A stretch of 64,000 bases of DNA from Ochrobactrum sp. Marseille-Q0166 (GTDB taxonomy: Bacteria; Pseudomonadota; Alphaproteobacteria; Rhizobiales; Rhizobiaceae): the NCBI RefSeq assembly GCF_014397025.1, contig NZ_JACJUO010000002.1, positions 788,501 to 852,500 of the forward strand, read 5' to 3'. The notes beneath the pieces were generated by a model. That model was not told where the DNA came from, made no database searches, and saw only the letters and a list, made by a program, of their open reading frames with translations. This document shows positions 9,074 through 17,864 of this stretch, in pieces. The first letter of the stretch is position 1; every line of letters begins with the position of its first letter. The translations under genes were made by a program, and so were the position numbers.

Positions 9074-9988
9074 TTAAAGTTTTGTGTCGCCCTGCGTTTC
9101 GCGTTCCTTGAACCATTGCGTCAGAAAGTCGACGAGGGCGCGGATTTTGGCCGGCAGATAACGACGGTGCGGATAAACCGCGTAGATACCGCCGTCCTTT
9201 ACGATGAATTCGTCGAGGCACGGGATGAGCCTGCCGCGCTCGATTTCTTCTTCCGCTATAAAGGCCGGAAGCGAGCAGAATCCAAGACCGGAGAGAGCTG
9301 CTGCCTTGGTCGCGACCGGGCTGTTGACTTCGATTGGACCATTGACAGTCACGGTCATCATCGAGCCATCTGTATTGCGGAAATGCCAGTTGTTGCGCGA
9401 GCGGGCGTTGGTATCGATGATGCAGGGTTTGTCGTGCAGGTCTTCCGGGCGTTCGGGCTTGCCGACGCGCTCAATGAGAGCCGGTGCGCCGCAAAGCACA
9501 GAATGAAAAGGTGATAGCCTTTTGGCAATAAGGGAGGAATCCTGCAAACGTGTAATGCGGATAGCAAGGTCGAAGCCTTCTTCCACCATATCGACGAAAC
9601 GATCATCCAGCCGCACATCGAGTACGATTTCCGGATGGGCAAGGCAGAAATCGATCAGCGATTGACCGATCACCGCATCGGCAAAGGTACGCGGCGCTGA
9701 AAGCTTGATGCGTCCGCGTGCGTCTGAACTCGTTTCGCTGACAGCATCCTGCAGCGCGTCGATCTCGCGGATGATCTCGACCGCGCGATGGTAATAGGTG
9801 TGGCCTGCTTCTGTGAGCGAGAATTGGCGGGTCGTGCGGTTCAGAAGACGGGCACCAAGCTCGTCTTCAAGTTCCCGCACATATTTGGAAAGAAGCGCCT
9901 TGGAACGCCCGATCTTTCGCGCTGCCGCCGAAAAGCCTTCCGCTTCGACCACGTCGATGAATGCGCGCATACGTGTGAGGGTGTCCAT
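9074..9988 (-). CDS. LysR-family transcriptional regulator
   Basis: A 304-residue LysR-type regulator: N-terminal winged helix-turn-helix (about 1-60; FSAAARKIGRSKALLSKYVRELEDELGARLLNRTTR) and a C-terminal effector-binding domain (about 90-290). It resembles the large group starting MDxLxxMRxFxxVVE. It starts 3 bp after the amidase stop codon, so it is probably cotranscribed with the amidase. The effector is unknown. Confidence 0.93.
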   Translation of the reverse strand: MDTLTRMRAFIDVVEAEGFSAAARKIGRSKALLSKYVRELEDELGARLLNRTTRQFSLTEAGHTYYHRAVEIIREIDALQDAVSETSSDARGRIKLSAPRTFADAVIGQSLIDFCLAHPEIVLDVRLDDRFVDMVEEGFDLAIRITRLQDSSLIAKRLSPFHSVLCGAPALIERVGKPERPEDLHDKPCIIDTNARSRNNWHFRNTDGSMMTVTVNGPIEVNSPVATKAAALSGLGFCSLPAFIAEEEIERGRLIPCLDEFIVKDGGIYAVYPHRRYLPAKIRALVDFLTQWFKERETQGDTKL

Positions 9989-9991
9989 GGT

Positions 9992-11179
9992 CTAATCCTG
10001 CTTTTCAAGAATGTTTCGGCCAAGCGCAATAAGCGCCCGGTCGCTGCCGCGTGGGCCAATGAATGAGATGCCAAATGGCGCGCCGTGAACCTGTCCCAGT
10101 GGAACAGTAATCTGTGGCAGGCCGGATAGCACGGAAAGGCAAAGCAGCCGCAGAGCCTGTTCACGATAGGCTTGCAGGCTCTCGAAGGTTTGGTTTGCGA
10201 ATGGCGCTGCACCTGGTACGGTTGGCAGTGCCAGAACCGCATTGTCACCGATGATTGTTTCCAATTCGCGTGTGAAACGCGCTCGGCGGGTGCGATGCCG
10301 GGCTACTGCTTCGTCGGAGATTTGCGATCCATAAGCGAAACGGTCTGCGACGCCGGGGCCAAGCTTGCGATCACCGGATGAAATCCACGCACCATGCGTG
10401 TTCCATGCTTCCCAGCCCTGTATCTGGCGGAAGGTGATGTAGAGTTCGTCGATTGACAAGGTTGGCTGGCTTGCAGCCTTAAGACTTGTAAAATGCGGAC
10501 GCACTTTCGCAAACATGGCGCGATAGCTGTCTGTTTCAGGATGATCGAGTAGCAGGTGCTCAAGCAAGGGCATATAAAGAAGCTGCGAGAAGCTGAAGTT
10601 CTGCTCATCATCGCCGAGCAGAACTTGACCGACCTTTTCATAAAGCGCGATGTCGCGGGCGAACCAGCCGATTGTGTCGAGCGAAGTTGCAAGCGGCATG
10701 ATTCCTTCCAGCGGAATGCGCCCATGTGTGGTACGCAGGCCGATCAGCCCACAGAAGCTGGCAGGCGCGCGGATTGAGCCGCCAGTATCAGAGCCGAGCG
10801 CTATATCTGCAACTTTTCCGGCGACCGACGCCGCAGAACCTGATGAAGACCCGCCGGTAACGCGATCGGGTGCTGCGGGATTGATCGGATAGGGGAAATG
10901 CGAATTCTGCCCCATTAAAGAGAAGGCCAGCTCATCGGTCTGGGTTTTACCGATCAACGTTGCACCTGCTGCGAGCAGTTTCTCGATGATCGGCGCCGAT
11001 TTTTCGGCTGCAACTGATTCGGCCAGAATTTGCGGATTGCCGCATCCGGTTGGCATTCCGGCCACGTCATAAATGTCTTTGACGGCCAGACGCTCCCCTT
11101 TTAGCGGTCCGGTTTCCGCTGAGGGAAGGGGCTTCGGGGGCTTTGCGATTATCGCATTGAACGGATCGAAGGGCGTCAT
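9992..11179 (-). CDS. Amidase (amidase-signature family)
   Basis: A 395-residue amidase-signature enzyme that hydrolyses an amide bond. The Ser-cisSer-Lys triad is visible: Lys34 in AVKDIYD, the cis-Ser in GGSSSGSA (about 109-116), and the nucleophile Ser135 in GSDTGGSIRAPA. It lacks GatA-specific features and no gatB or gatC is nearby, so a metabolic amidase is more likely than glutamyl-tRNA amidotransferase. Substrate unknown. First gene of a two-gene unit with the LysR regulator, divergent from the speF leader. Confidence 0.9.
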   Translation of the reverse strand: MTPFDPFNAIIAKPPKPLPSAETGPLKGERLAVKDIYDVAGMPTGCGNPQILAESVAAEKSAPIIEKLLAAGATLIGKTQTDELAFSLMGQNSHFPYPINPAAPDRVTGGSSSGSAASVAGKVADIALGSDTGGSIRAPASFCGLIGLRTTHGRIPLEGIMPLATSLDTIGWFARDIALYEKVGQVLLGDDEQNFSFSQLLYMPLLEHLLLDHPETDSYRAMFAKVRPHFTSLKAASQPTLSIDELYITFRQIQGWEAWNTHGAWISSGDRKLGPGVADRFAYGSQISDEAVARHRTRRARFTRELETIIGDNAVLALPTVPGAAPFANQTFESLQAYREQALRLLCLSVLSGLPQITVPLGQVHGAPFGISFIGPRGSDRALIALGRNILEKQD

Positions 11180-11334
11180 TGTTCACAACCAGCGACGAGA
11201 TTCCGGGGATATGGTAAATCAAAGCCTAAGCTTTGCAGCAGAATGTTTCACTAATATTGAACAATGGCAAGCGCAGTGGGCGGATTAACCGCCTCAAAAA
11301 TAAATTTCGCTCAAAGAATATTTGTCATTGAATG

Positions 11335-11745
11335 GACACATCTTTGAGCTTATATCGCCCTTGCCCAAAGTCGCACGTGCCTGTGGGTGTCCGCCGATCC
11401 TCGAATGGTGAGGAATTCGGTACGGTACCTGGACCTAACCGCTCCAGTCGATCTGTAGGCCAACCGCCAGATCGAGGACATCTTGAAGCAACGACGGTGC
11501 GGGCCTTTCTAGTGTCTTTCGGCTGTCCAAAAGCCGAAATTACTGAAGAGGCACACCTTCATTGCCAGAAGTGCGGATGCGGTTCTCCAATTCCAATCCA
11601 AGGCAGACAAAGCGGAATAACGCGGATTGAGCGTTGTTCCACCGCCGCATGAGTTTTCGCGTGACCTCAGCATCTCCAAAGGCTGGCCTCACCGCGGATG
11701 CGCTTATGCATACTTTGTCCCTTAGAATGCGGCATCAGTATAAGC
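11335..11745 (+). ncRNA. speF-type structured leader RNA upstream of ornithine decarboxylase
   Basis: About 580 bp without a convincing gene separates the amidase start from the decarboxylase start. The stretch next to speF holds several strong hairpins: CCTC/GAGG extended by CCGA/TTCGG around 11394-11421, CGATCTG/CAGATCG at about 11449-11474, and a perfect 8-bp stem TTTCGGCT/AGCCGAAA at about 11517-11540. Alphaproteobacterial speF genes are known to carry a long conserved leader (the speF motif, several hundred bases). Position and structure fit that. Exact ends are estimates; a covariance-model search would settle it. Confidence 0.6.
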
Positions 11746-11762
11746 CGTGCGGGAGAACGACC

Positions 11763-12896
11763 ATGGCTACACAGCGTATTATCGACTTCCTCAACACCCG
11801 CCGTCCAGAGGGCCCTTGCCTCGTCGTCGATACCGACGTGGTTCGCGAAAATTATCAGAATTTTGAAAAGGCATTGCCATACTCGCGCATTTTCTATGCT
11901 GTGAAGGCAAATCCTGCACCTGAAGTTCTGCGTCTTCTTGCATCGCTTGGCTCGTGCTTCGACACGGCATCGGTTGCCGAAATCGAAATGGCACTGGAAG
12001 CAGGCGCTACACCAAACCGCATTTCTTATGGCAACACCATCAAGAAAGAACGCGATATTGTGCGCGCGTTCGAGCTGGGCATCCGCCTCTTTGCCGTTGA
12101 TTGCGTTGAAGAAGTCGAAAAGGTTGCGCGCGCTGCTCCCGGCAGCCGCGTGTTCTGCCGCGTTCTGACTGACGGCGAAGGCGCTGAATGGCCTCTGTCG
12201 CGCAAGTTCGGTTGTGTGCCTGCCATGGCAATCGACGTGCTGCGTCACGCAAAGTCGCTCGGCCTCGACTCCTACGGTGTATCGTTCCATGTCGGCTCGC
12301 AGCAGACGGATCTCACTGCATGGGATCGCGCTCTTGGCGATGCTGCATCGGTATTCCGCACATTGGCTGAGGAAGGCATCGTTCTGCGCATGGTCAACAT
12401 GGGCGGTGGTTTCCCAACCCGCTACCTCAAGGACGTACCGACCGCACAGGCTTATGGCATGGCTATCTTCGATGCGCTGTCGAAGCATTTCGGCAACCGC
12501 ATTCCAGAAACCATCATTGAGCCGGGCCGGGGCATGGTTGGCAATGCAGGCGTGATCAAGACCGAAGTGGTTCTGGTTTCGCGCAAGTCGGACAACGACA
12601 ATGTTCGTTGGGTCTATCTCGACATCGGCAAATTCGGCGGTCTGGCCGAAACCATGGACGAGGCGATCCGCTACCAGATCGTGACCCCCCGTGACGGCGG
12701 CGAAACCGAACCTTGCGTGCTGGCCGGCCCAACCTGCGACAGCGCGGATGTTCTTTACGAAAAGACGCCGTATCCGCTGCCGGTTTCGCTGACCATCGGT
12801 GATGAAGTTCTCATCGAAGGAACAGGCGCCTACACCACCACCTATTCGGCGGTGGCGTTCAACGGCTTCGAACCGCTCCGATCATACGTCATCTGA
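11763..12896 (+). CDS. speF: Ornithine decarboxylase (fold-III, PLP-dependent)
   Basis: This 377-residue enzyme decarboxylates ornithine to putrescine, feeding polyamine synthesis. It is the eukaryote-like fold-III type: PLP Lys48 in FYAVKANP, the SFHVGSQ strand, the glycine-rich phosphate loop NMGGGFP, EPGRGMV, and the active-site Cys in GPTCDSADVLYE. Some alphaproteobacterial relatives also accept lysine. The ATG at 11763 has GGGAGA upstream and matches the family length; the frame stays open 129 bp further upstream, but that part lies in the structured leader. A GNAT acetyltransferase follows, possibly acting on polyamines. Confidence 0.93.
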   Translation: MATQRIIDFLNTRRPEGPCLVVDTDVVRENYQNFEKALPYSRIFYAVKANPAPEVLRLLASLGSCFDTASVAEIEMALEAGATPNRISYGNTIKKERDIVRAFELGIRLFAVDCVEEVEKVARAAPGSRVFCRVLTDGEGAEWPLSRKFGCVPAMAIDVLRHAKSLGLDSYGVSFHVGSQQTDLTAWDRALGDAASVFRTLAEEGIVLRMVNMGGGFPTRYLKDVPTAQAYGMAIFDALSKHFGNRIPETIIEPGRGMVGNAGVIKTEVVLVSRKSDNDNVRWVYLDIGKFGGLAETMDEAIRYQIVTPRDGGETEPCVLAGPTCDSADVLYEKTPYPLPVSLTIGDEVLIEGTGAYTTTYSAVAFNGFEPLRSYVI

Positions 12897-12957
12897 TCAA
12901 TCGGGTTCTTCCCGATTGATCCTCTCAATCTGCCCAGCGCTGAAAAGTGCTGGGCAG
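12896..12957 (+). terminator. Two tandem hairpins between speF and the acetyltransferase gene
   Basis: Hairpin 1 is a perfect 10-bp stem ATCAATCGGG/CCCGATTGAT with a TTCTT loop that begins inside the speF stop codon. Hairpin 2 (12930-12957) pairs CTGCCCAGCGC with GTGCTGGGCAG around TGAAAA. Neither has a T tract, so they may protect or attenuate the mRNA rather than fully terminate. Confidence 0.5.
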
Positions 12958-12991
12958 GATGTGCGGCTGCCCATGTTTGGGGTGAGATGTC

Positions 12992-13603
12992 ATGAACGCA
13001 AATCTGGAAATTCAGGAAAATACCGTAGCCGGCCTTTCGCCGCTTTTTGTGCCTGCTTTCACCATCGCGGGCGAAGCAGTGGAACACATCATTGCGCGCG
13101 AAGTTCTGCTCGATCGTGCCATGGGTGAAGGACGTCGCAGGAAATCGTCGGAAAAACTGCGGCGCGGACGCCTACCTGCGGAAGGTCTGGCTTTTTCGGC
13201 AATTGATGACCATGGGATACTGGCGGGCACTGTCCGGTTGTGGAATGTGCATGCCGGTCTCGATGCGTTCGGCTTTCCGGTTTCAGCTCTGTTGCTCGGA
13301 CCGCTTGCGGTTGATCCATCGGCGGCGGGTCGCGGTATCGGTTCGGCTTTGATGCAGCACGCGATTGCCGAAGCAAAGCGCGTTGGTCATGGTGCCATTC
13401 TGCTGGTTGGTGATCCGGAGTATTACGGACGTTTCGGCTTTACGGCCGAGAAAACCAGCGATCTTGCCATGCCCGGTCCGTTTGAAAAGCGTCGGTTTCT
13501 GGCGCTTGAACTTAAAGTCGGCCATCTCGATGGCGCACAGGGAATCCTACGTGCCAGCGGACGCAAAATCTCGCGTTTTGAGAACCAAGCTCGAAAAGTG
13601 TGA
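12992..13603 (+). CDS. GNAT N-acetyltransferase (YhbS-like)
   Basis: A 203-residue single-domain acetyltransferase. The acetyl-CoA-binding motif A is clear (LLLGPLAVDPSAAGRGIGSALMQHAI, with the Gly-Arg-Gly-Ile-Gly loop), followed by ILLVGDPEYYGRFGF, typical of the YhbS/COG3153 group. Polyamine acetylation is an attractive idea given speF just upstream, but that is inferred from context only. A strong hairpin follows. Confidence 0.88.
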   Translation: MNANLEIQENTVAGLSPLFVPAFTIAGEAVEHIIAREVLLDRAMGEGRRRKSSEKLRRGRLPAEGLAFSAIDDHGILAGTVRLWNVHAGLDAFGFPVSALLLGPLAVDPSAAGRGIGSALMQHAIAEAKRVGHGAILLVGDPEYYGRFGFTAEKTSDLAMPGPFEKRRFLALELKVGHLDGAQGILRASGRKISRFENQARKV

Positions 13604-13617
13604 AACGCCTATGCGGG

Positions 13618-13650
13618 GAAATCAGTCCTTTGGACTGATTTCTAGTTTCG
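13618..13650 (+). terminator. Hairpin terminator after the acetyltransferase gene
   Basis: A perfect 11-bp inverted repeat GAAATCAGTCC/GGACTGATTTC with a TTT loop, followed by the T-rich TAGTTTCGCTTC. It sits between convergent genes. Confidence 0.65.
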
Positions 13651-13687
13651 CTTCTATCAGAAGAATATGTGCGATAAAACAAAGGGT

Positions 13688-13730
13688 TAGAGCGCTGATC
13701 TCGCCTAGTCAGATCGAAATACGCTTTAAT
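13688..13730. repeat. Dispersed repeat, family B, degenerate copy
   Basis: It contains TAGAGCGCTGATCTCGCC and CAGATCGAAATACGCT, resembling the cleaner copy at 52497-52540 (TAGAGCGCGTTTCGATCTGA). It ends inside the last codons of the minus-strand chain-length gene. Confidence 0.5.
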
Positions 13731-15492
13731 GTATACGCACCAGCCGTCCGAAGTTGCGGACGGCTGTTATTGCAAGACCCAGCATAAAGCCCGCAATCAG
13801 CCCTGCAATCACCACAAGCTTGCGCGACGATCCTGCTGGATCGAGCGGTGGTCGTGCCTCCGAAATCACACGGACATTGGTTGTTGTGATGCCTTCCTGT
13901 TCGCTCGTTTCACGCGAACGCAGAAGGAAAGCTTCATAGACGGACCGCAACGTCGTTGCTTCGCGCTCGAGTTCGCGCAGCTTCACGCGATCATTGTTAC
14001 TGTTGGCCTGTTGTGATTTGAGTTGCGCAAGACGGGCGCTCAGGTCTTTTTCCTGCTGAGCCGAGCGTGCGACTTCGACCTGTAATGAAGCGCGAATGCG
14101 ACGCAGTTCCGCATCAATATCATTGAGAACAGTTTGTTTCTGCGACTGAAGCTGAATGAATTGCGGATGGCGGGGACCAAGCTGGGTAGATGCACCATTG
14201 GCGTTCTGGCTCGCCAATGCATATTGCGCACGTAATGCCGTCAGCGTGTTGGAACGCAAATCTTCCGGCAGGGTGCCGGAAATCACGCTGCCGGTATTGG
14301 CATCGCTAAGAACCTGAACCCGCGCCTGAAGGCGCATGGTTTCCGCGCGCTGATTGGTCAACTGATCGTTGAGGCGAGACAGGTCATTGTCGCTGATAAG
14401 CTTGCCATCGACATCAACGAGATCGCGCGAGGCGCGGTAATCTGCGGCTGCCTTCTCCGCGCTTTCGACATTTGCACGCATATCAGCGAGACGCTTTGAA
14501 AGTTCGTCCGCATTGCGGCGTGCAATATCCGACTGAAGCGAATCGAGCTCTGTCTGGAAAACGGAACCGATAAGATTGGCAATCTCAGCCGATTTTTCGG
14601 CATTTCGCGTCTTGACCGAAATCGAATAGATGAAGGTCTTGGGATCTCGACCGATGGTGAGGCTATCATAAAGATTATAGAGAACGCGGGTTTCAAGCGC
14701 CTGACCGTCGCTGGCCGTTGTCGGCCGGAACATGGTTTTCAGCTGTGCGAAGAAGCCGGCGACACCCGTAGGTACAAAACTACCGTTGAATTCAGGATCT
14801 TTGGTGAGATCTGCTTTATCAATAACTTTGAGAAGTACACTGCTCGAATCAAGCAGGCGTGCCTGACTTTCAGCGATGGCCAAAGAGGCGTCAGTCGGCA
14901 GTTGTCCTGGCGTCAATTCGGTGCCGACAGAGCGCACATTGCGCGGATCGACCAGAATATCGGTGGAAGCAACAAACATCTGCGGAATGGTCAGCGCATA
15001 AAGCGTAGCTACCATGCCGCCGAGCAAGGTGGTGGCCAGTAGCAGGCGACGAGAACCCTTGACCACTTCGATTGCGACACGCGGATCGATCAGCGGTTTC
15101 CATTCATTATCTGGTGTATCGTGTCGGGCAGGCAGAGTGTTTTTACGGGCGGGTGCCTCCGATTCTGGTGTCGCAGTCTCAGGCAATGCACCTTTGGGTG
15201 TTTTTTCATGCTCTTCGCGCTCTGCAATCTTGCGCTCCAGCTCAGCCTTTATCGAAGCCATCCGACTGCGCAGCTCTGAAACTTCTTTCTCTTCTGCAGC
15301 TTTGTTTGCCTGCTGGGTGCGGAAAAGTTCAGCTCGCTCTTCCGGCTTCGCAGGCGGTGTCCATGGCGGGGCGATGGTCTGAGATTCGCGTTCAGACGCG
15401 TCAGATTCTTCGCGGCTCCCCTCGGGCGCGCCTGAAAATGCCAGAAGAGGCTTGTCTTCTCTTCCTTTGTTGCGCTTGTCGTCACCGCTCAT
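13726..15492 (-). CDS. GumC/Wzz-type polysaccharide chain-length or export protein
   Basis: A 588-residue co-polymerase-like inner-membrane protein. The first ~115 residues are a charged, Glu/Lys-rich cytoplasmic extension with a coiled-coil stretch. Then come a transmembrane helix (LLLATTLLGGMVATLYALTI), a Wzz-like periplasmic domain (PQMFVASTDILVDPRN), long coiled coils (about 310-520), and a second helix near the C-terminus (LVVIAGLIAGFMLGLAITAV) preceded by the family's Pro-rich motif (SEARPPLDPAGSSRK). No tyrosine-kinase domain is fused. The ATG at 15492 is chosen; a GTG 39 bp upstream is in frame, and neither has a good ribosome site. It sits opposite the flippase gene in a polysaccharide cluster. 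Confidence 0.88.
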   Translation of the reverse strand: MSGDDKRNKGREDKPLLAFSGAPEGSREESDASERESQTIAPPWTPPAKPEERAELFRTQQANKAAEEKEVSELRSRMASIKAELERKIAEREEHEKTPKGALPETATPESEAPARKNTLPARHDTPDNEWKPLIDPRVAIEVVKGSRRLLLATTLLGGMVATLYALTIPQMFVASTDILVDPRNVRSVGTELTPGQLPTDASLAIAESQARLLDSSSVLLKVIDKADLTKDPEFNGSFVPTGVAGFFAQLKTMFRPTTASDGQALETRVLYNLYDSLTIGRDPKTFIYSISVKTRNAEKSAEIANLIGSVFQTELDSLQSDIARRNADELSKRLADMRANVESAEKAAADYRASRDLVDVDGKLISDNDLSRLNDQLTNQRAETMRLQARVQVLSDANTGSVISGTLPEDLRSNTLTALRAQYALASQNANGASTQLGPRHPQFIQLQSQKQTVLNDIDAELRRIRASLQVEVARSAQQEKDLSARLAQLKSQQANSNNDRVKLRELEREATTLRSVYEAFLLRSRETSEQEGITTTNVRVISEARPPLDPAGSSRKLVVIAGLIAGFMLGLAITAVRNFGRLVRIH

Positions 15493-15686
15493 CGTCAAAG
15501 GTGTCCGTACCCAGAAATATCGCTCACTCACATTGAACTATAGGTTTTTTATGGAGAACAAATGGTTAATTTCTATCGCGATAATCGCGTTGGTGCTTTT
15601 TAATTAAGTCTTTTTCGCTAAGTATCGGTCTACAGTTGGTATGCATGGCTTAACAAGCAACAGGTAATATAAAGACGAGGCCTTGG

Positions 15687-16952
15687 GTGATCTCGAAAGT
15701 AGTTAAGAAATTATTGGGTAGCCGAGGCGGAATGGTGCGGGATTATTTCTCGCTGTTCTCAGGTTCGGCCGGGCGACTGGTCGTTTCGCTTCTTTATTTC
15801 ATTGCACTTGCAAACACATTACCGACGGGTGACTTCGGTATTTTTGCCACCGCTTCGGGAACAGGTGTGGTACTCTCTCGTCTGGTGTCCCTTGGGTTCA
15901 GCTCGCCACTTTATCGCATTTCGACCGTCAAGCCTTTGTTGTTGGGAACCTATACTGCGGGCTATCTGGTGGCGGTGCTGTTGTCGCTGCCGCTTTTCGC
16001 GCTCTGCTCGTGGATCGTCTATTTCATCTTCTTCAGTCGAGATATTTCGTTCCTGCCTTTTGCCGTGGTGGTGGTTGCCGAAGCCCTGCTGTGGCGCTCT
16101 ACGGAAATGATCATAATCGTTAATAATGGTCTGCGCCGCTTCGGCATTTCAGCGCTTCTGGTGATTTTCGGTACAACCATGCGCGCCATTGCTGCCGTGC
16201 TGTTCATGTTTCTGGCAGCGCACCATGATGTCGGTCATTGGGCATGGTGGTATCTGGCTGCCAATGCATTAGCTTTGCTTTTCGCGCTACGCTTCTATCC
16301 GAAAGTGAAATTGCGTTTTGAGCCGCGCCTTTATTTGAGACGCGTTTCCGATTCCATCGCCGTGATGGGGGCTGAACTGCTGTTTTATATCCAGAGCGAA
16401 CTCGACAAGCTGCTGGTTTTGAGTATTGGCGGGGCGACCACGGCGGGTATCTATGCGATCATCATGCGCCTTGTGGACCTGACGGCACTGCCGATCCGTT
16501 CGTTTAATATGATGCTGGTGCAAAAGCTCATGCGCAATCCCGATATGCTGGCGTCGCTGCGCATTAGGGCAGGGCTGGAATTTGCGGTGTTTGCCGTGTC
16601 GGTTGCAGGTCTCGGCGCGATGGTGATCTTCCTGCAGTTCTTCCCGACAGCACTTGGTGCAAGCGTGGCACCGATCGTGGGTCTTCTGCCGCTGGTCCTG
16701 TTGGTGCCGGGCTTCCGCAATCTCATCGAGTATCAGACCGAGATTCTTTATGCGCGCGGTCAATCTGGCCTGCGCACTATAAGCATGGTGCTGATGACTG
16801 CGGCCAAAGCTTTGTTCGTTTGGCTGCTGCTGCTTTATCATGGCAACAACAATGACTGGATTGCCGGGCTTAACTTCGTCTTTGCCGGCATCTACATCCT
16901 CTCGCTGGTTTTCACCTATACAAGCATGAAGCTGCCCGCCAAACGGGTATAA
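15687..16952 (+). CDS. Polysaccharide flippase-like membrane protein (MATE/Wzx superfamily)
   Basis: A 421-residue protein with 11-12 hydrophobic helices and the N-terminal pattern of oligosaccharide flippases (FSLFSGSAGRLVVSLLYFIALANTLPTGDFGIFATASG). Such proteins move lipid-linked repeat units across the inner membrane. It probably works with the adjacent chain-length protein and glycosyltransferases. The GTG at 15687 has GACGAGG upstream; an ATG at 15732 with GAGGCGGA is a reasonable alternative start. Confidence 0.87.
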   Translation: MISKVVKKLLGSRGGMVRDYFSLFSGSAGRLVVSLLYFIALANTLPTGDFGIFATASGTGVVLSRLVSLGFSSPLYRISTVKPLLLGTYTAGYLVAVLLSLPLFALCSWIVYFIFFSRDISFLPFAVVVVAEALLWRSTEMIIIVNNGLRRFGISALLVIFGTTMRAIAAVLFMFLAAHHDVGHWAWWYLAANALALLFALRFYPKVKLRFEPRLYLRRVSDSIAVMGAELLFYIQSELDKLLVLSIGGATTAGIYAIIMRLVDLTALPIRSFNMMLVQKLMRNPDMLASLRIRAGLEFAVFAVSVAGLGAMVIFLQFFPTALGASVAPIVGLLPLVLLVPGFRNLIEYQTEILYARGQSGLRTISMVLMTAAKALFVWLLLLYHGNNNDWIAGLNFVFAGIYILSLVFTYTSMKLPAKRV

Positions 16953-17000
16953 AAAAGCCCGAAGCCATGCTCCGGGCCTTATATTCTCAGGATTGGGCTT

Positions 17001-17864
17001 TTAAGCGCCAATGATCCGGCGAATGTCATTCACTGACAGGCTCAGGAATGACTGCATGCCAATGGCAACCTGATGCGGTTCCATCTCGGCAATGAAGGTG
17101 CGAAATTCTTCCTCGGTCGGCGGAGGCGCGAACCACTGCATCCGGCAGAGATCGTGGGTATCGTGGAAATGGCCAGCACCTTCCAGAACGTCATCGACGT
17201 AATGGCCATATATAAAGCATTCCGAGAAGCGTCGGACATTGCCGATCGCGGCAACCCAATGCTGACCGGTGTGCTTTTCGATTCGCTCGCACATGCCGAT
17301 CACTGAATCTCTGCGCCAGGAAACAAGTTGGCCTATATAATCATTCAGCGCGCTTTTGCCGTTTTTGACGCCAAGCAGTTTACCGGCATTTTCCGCCCAG
17401 ACGGGATGCTCCGGCCATTCGGGATTGGCAAGCGCGTCGGGCCGATAGAACAGACGCAATTTATCGCCCTGCCATAGCGTGTTGCAATCGAAGGGTTTCA
17501 CAAAAGCAGTGTCTGAATCGGTATAAAGAAGGCCTTCCTCGTCCACTTTGCCTGCCAGCGCAATGCGGCGCAGCTGCTGCACATGCCAGCCGCGCAATGG
17601 CTTGGTTTTGAAAGAAAGCCAGACACGACGGCGACCAAGATAGGTCGGGTCGGGGAACGCGCGAATCCAGGAAGGCAGCAAATCACGCTCGTCGATGACG
17701 ATGCGGTTTGCACTCTCAATCTGCCGGAACAGGGCTACGTCCTTGCTATCGACAAGAATGTAATGCTTGGTGAAACCAGTGACATGCTTGTCCATGGTTT
17801 CACACAGGAGCTTGCAGCGTTCAAAATCCTGTTCCCAGCTGGCGGTCACAATCGCTGTCTTCAA
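17001..17864 (-). CDS. DUF6492-like putative glycosyltransferase
   Basis: A 287-residue soluble protein beginning MKTAIVTASW, a Rossmann-like strand. It carries a central YTDSDTAF motif (residues 114-121) that looks like the DxD metal and sugar-nucleotide site of GT-A glycosyltransferases. The family is mostly uncharacterised. The gene overlaps the upstream WecG/TagA gene by 4 bp, so it belongs to the polysaccharide operon. Confidence 0.75.
   Translation of the reverse strand: MKTAIVTASWEQDFERCKLLCETMDKHVTGFTKHYILVDSKDVALFRQIESANRIVIDERDLLPSWIRAFPDPTYLGRRRVWLSFKTKPLRGWHVQQLRRIALAGKVDEEGLLYTDSDTAFVKPFDCNTLWQGDKLRLFYRPDALANPEWPEHPVWAENAGKLLGVKNGKSALNDYIGQLVSWRRDSVIGMCERIEKHTGQHWVAAIGNVRRFSECFIYGHYVDDVLEGAGHFHDTHDLCRMQWFAPPPTEEEFRTFIAEMEPHQVAIGMQSFLSLSVNDIRRIIGA

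Noticed and set aside
11332..11652. A 106-codon frame upstream of speF
   Set aside because: Composition is not protein-like, there is no ribosome site, and it runs through strong hairpins of the probable speF leader. A short leader peptide inside it cannot be excluded.
11634..11762. N-terminal extension of ornithine decarboxylase
   Set aside because: In frame, but it lies in the leader, and the ATG at 11763 has the ribosome site and gives the family's usual length.
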